A stretch of 7,101 bases of DNA from Hyphomicrobiales bacterium (GTDB lineage Bacteria > Pseudomonadota > Alphaproteobacteria > Rhizobiales > Xanthobacteraceae): positions 1 through 7,101 of the forward strand of contig JAKFYO010000102.1 of the NCBI GenBank assembly GCA_021730825.1, written 5' to 3'. The translations under genes and the position numbers were made by a program. The notes under the pieces were generated by a model that saw only the letters and a list, made by a program, of their open reading frames with translations, did no database searches and was not told the origin of the DNA. Positions 5,581-7,101 of this stretch are shown in pieces (positions within the stretch are counted from its first letter, which is position 1; each line of letters opens with the position of its first letter).

Positions 5581-7101
5581 ATGGCTGAAAAAAAGAGCAC
5601 AAGTTCGAGTTCCGCGAAGCCGAAAGAGGCGCCGTGGCTGATCCGCACCTATGCCGGCCATTCGACGGCGGCGGATTCGAACAAGCTTTACCGCTCGAAC
5701 CTCGCCAAAGGGCAGACCGGCCTGTCGGTCGCTTTCGATCTGCCGACGCAGACCGGCTACGATTCCGATCATCTTCTCGCGAAGGGCGAGGTCGGCAAGG
5801 TCGGCGTGCCGATCTCGCATCTCGGCGACATGCGTACGCTGTTCGAAGGCATTCCGCTCGGCTCGATGAATACCTCGATGACCATCAACGCGACCGCGGC
5901 GTGGCTGCTCTCGATGTATGTCGCGCTTGCGGAAGAAACCGGACAGCCGAAGACCGCGCTTTCCGGCACCACGCAGAACGACATCATCAAGGAATATCTT
6001 TCGCGCGGGACTTACGTGTTTCCGCCGGCGCCTTCGATGCGGCTCATCAAGGACACGATCCTCTTTACTACGCGCGAAGTGCCGAAATGGAATCCGATGA
6101 ATGTCTGCTCTTATCATTTGCAGGAAGCGGGCGCGACGCCGACCCAGGAGCTTGCCTATGCGCTCGCAACCGCGATTGCGGTGCTCGACGGTGTGAAGGC
6201 CTCCGGCGAAGTGCAGGGCAAAGATTTCGAGGAAGTTGTCGGACGCATTTCCTTCTTCGTGAATGCCGGGCTGCGCTTCGTCACCGAACTCTGCAAGATG
6301 CGCGCCTTCACCGAACTCTGGGAAGAAATCACGCGCGAGCGCTATGGCGTGACCAACGAGAAGCATCGGCGCTTCCGCTATGGCGTGCAGGTGAATTCGC
6401 TCGGGCTCACCGAGCAGCAGCCGGAGAACAACGTCTATCGCATTCTTCTCGAAATGCTTGCCGTCACGCTTTCGAAAAATGCGCGCGCTCGTGCGGTGCA
6501 GTTGCCCGCATGGAACGAGGCGCTTGGGCTTCCCCGGCCCTGGGACCAGCAATGGTCGATCCGCATGCAGCAGATCGTGGCTTTCGAAACCGACCTTCTG
6601 GATTTCGGCGACATCTTCGACGGCTCGAAGGAAATCGAACGCAAGGTCGAAGAGTTGAAGGTTGAAGCGCGCGAGGAACTGGCGCGGATCGAAGAGATGG
6701 GCGGTGCGGTCGCGGCGGTCGAATCGAGCTACATGAAACAGAAGCTCGTGGAATCGAACACGCGGCGCTTAGAGGCCATTGAGCGCGGCGAGCAGACCGT
6801 GGTCGGCGTCAATCGTTTCACCGAAACCGAGCCATCGCCGCTCACGACCGGCGAAGGTGCAATTCTCACCGTGCCGGAGCATGTCGAGAAAGAGCAGGTC
6901 GAACGGCTGAAAGCGTGGCGTAACGCGCGCGACCAGAACAAGGTCGCGAGCGCATTAGAGGCGATACGAAGTGCCGCCGCCGAAGGCCGCAACATCATGC
7001 CGGCCTCTATCGAAGCCGCGAAAGCAGGTGTCACCACCGGCGAATGGGGCACGACGCTGCGCGAGGTGTTCGGCGAGTATCGCGCGCCGACCGGCGTTGG
7101 C
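5581..7101 (+). CDS. ecm: Ethylmalonyl-CoA mutase (B12-dependent), 3'-truncated by window edge
   Basis: This coenzyme B12-dependent acyl-CoA mutase (also called MeaA-like) converts (2R)-ethylmalonyl-CoA to (2S)-methylsuccinyl-CoA in the ethylmalonyl-CoA pathway. The visible 507 residues cover the substrate-binding barrel. WLIRTYAGHSTAADSNKLY (19-37), GLSVAFDLPTQTGYDSDH (47-64), GSMNTSMTINATA (94-106), GTTQNDIIKEYLSRGTYVFP (129-148) and WNPMNVCSYHLQEAGATP are typical. The NTSMTINATA form, rather than the VSMTMNGA of methylmalonyl-CoA mutase, and the strong overall resemblance to MeaA/Ecm favour ethylmalonyl specificity. The family is roughly 650-680 residues, so the C-terminal cobalamin domain with DxHxxG lies beyond the window. 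The ATG at 5581 follows AAGGG (5568-5572) by 8 bases; an in-frame ATG at 5545 has no good ribosome binding site. Its divergent partner ccr supplies the same pathway. Confidence 0.95.
   Translation, partial: MAEKKSTSSSSAKPKEAPWLIRTYAGHSTAADSNKLYRSNLAKGQTGLSVAFDLPTQTGYDSDHLLAKGEVGKVGVPISHLGDMRTLFEGIPLGSMNTSMTINATAAWLLSMYVALAEETGQPKTALSGTTQNDIIKEYLSRGTYVFPPAPSMRLIKDTILFTTREVPKWNPMNVCSYHLQEAGATPTQELAYALATAIAVLDGVKASGEVQGKDFEEVVGRISFFVNAGLRFVTELCKMRAFTELWEEITRERYGVTNEKHRRFRYGVQVNSLGLTEQQPENNVYRILLEMLAVTLSKNARARAVQLPAWNEALGLPRPWDQQWSIRMQQIVAFETDLLDFGDIFDGSKEIERKVEELKVEAREELARIEEMGGAVAAVESSYMKQKLVESNTRRLEAIERGEQTVVGVNRFTETEPSPLTTGEGAILTVPEHVEKEQVERLKAWRNARDQNKVASALEAIRSAAAEGRNIMPASIEAAKAGVTTGEWGTTLREVFGEYRAPTGVG

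Noticed and set aside
5539..6552. 337-codon minus-strand open frame opposite ecm
   Set aside because: The sense strand is unmistakably Ecm along this whole length, and the antisense product has no recognisable motif.

Overview
The window looks like chromosomal DNA of a GC-rich alphaproteobacterium, most likely of the Hyphomicrobiales (Rhizobiales). I infer this from the codon bias, the pairing of crotonyl-CoA carboxylase/reductase with ethylmalonyl-CoA mutase, and the style of the small secreted and membrane proteins. No species can be named from the sequence alone. I see no insertion sequence, CRISPR array, tRNA or rRNA.

Left part (1-2517, + strand): the 3' portion of a methyl-accepting chemotaxis receptor (periplasmic helical domain, one membrane helix, HAMP, signalling hairpin), then 63 bases later a YihY/BrkB-family inner-membrane protein. 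The YihY gene converges on ccr, and the two stop codons share one CTAG.

Central and right part (2514-7101): the metabolic core is ccr on the minus strand and ecm on the plus strand, arranged divergently. Both encode enzymes of the ethylmalonyl-CoA pathway, which replaces the glyoxylate shunt for growth on acetate and other C2 or C1 substrates. Ccr makes (2S)-ethylmalonyl-CoA from crotonyl-CoA and CO2. After epimerisation, the B12-dependent mutase Ecm rearranges the (2R) form to methylsuccinyl-CoA. Ecm runs off the right edge, so its cobalamin-binding domain is not seen.

The two enzyme genes are separated by about 1.8 kb. This holds a GlsB/YeaQ-type stress membrane protein (+) and a tandem pair of paralogous, secreted, six-cysteine proteins of unknown function (-). 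Two symmetrical terminators isolate these small genes. A 20-base imperfect direct repeat lies about 100 bases upstream of ccr and of ecm, bracketing the small-gene block. It could be a regulatory site shared by the pathway genes or the scar of a cassette insertion. The repeat and the paralog pair are the parts most worth following up.
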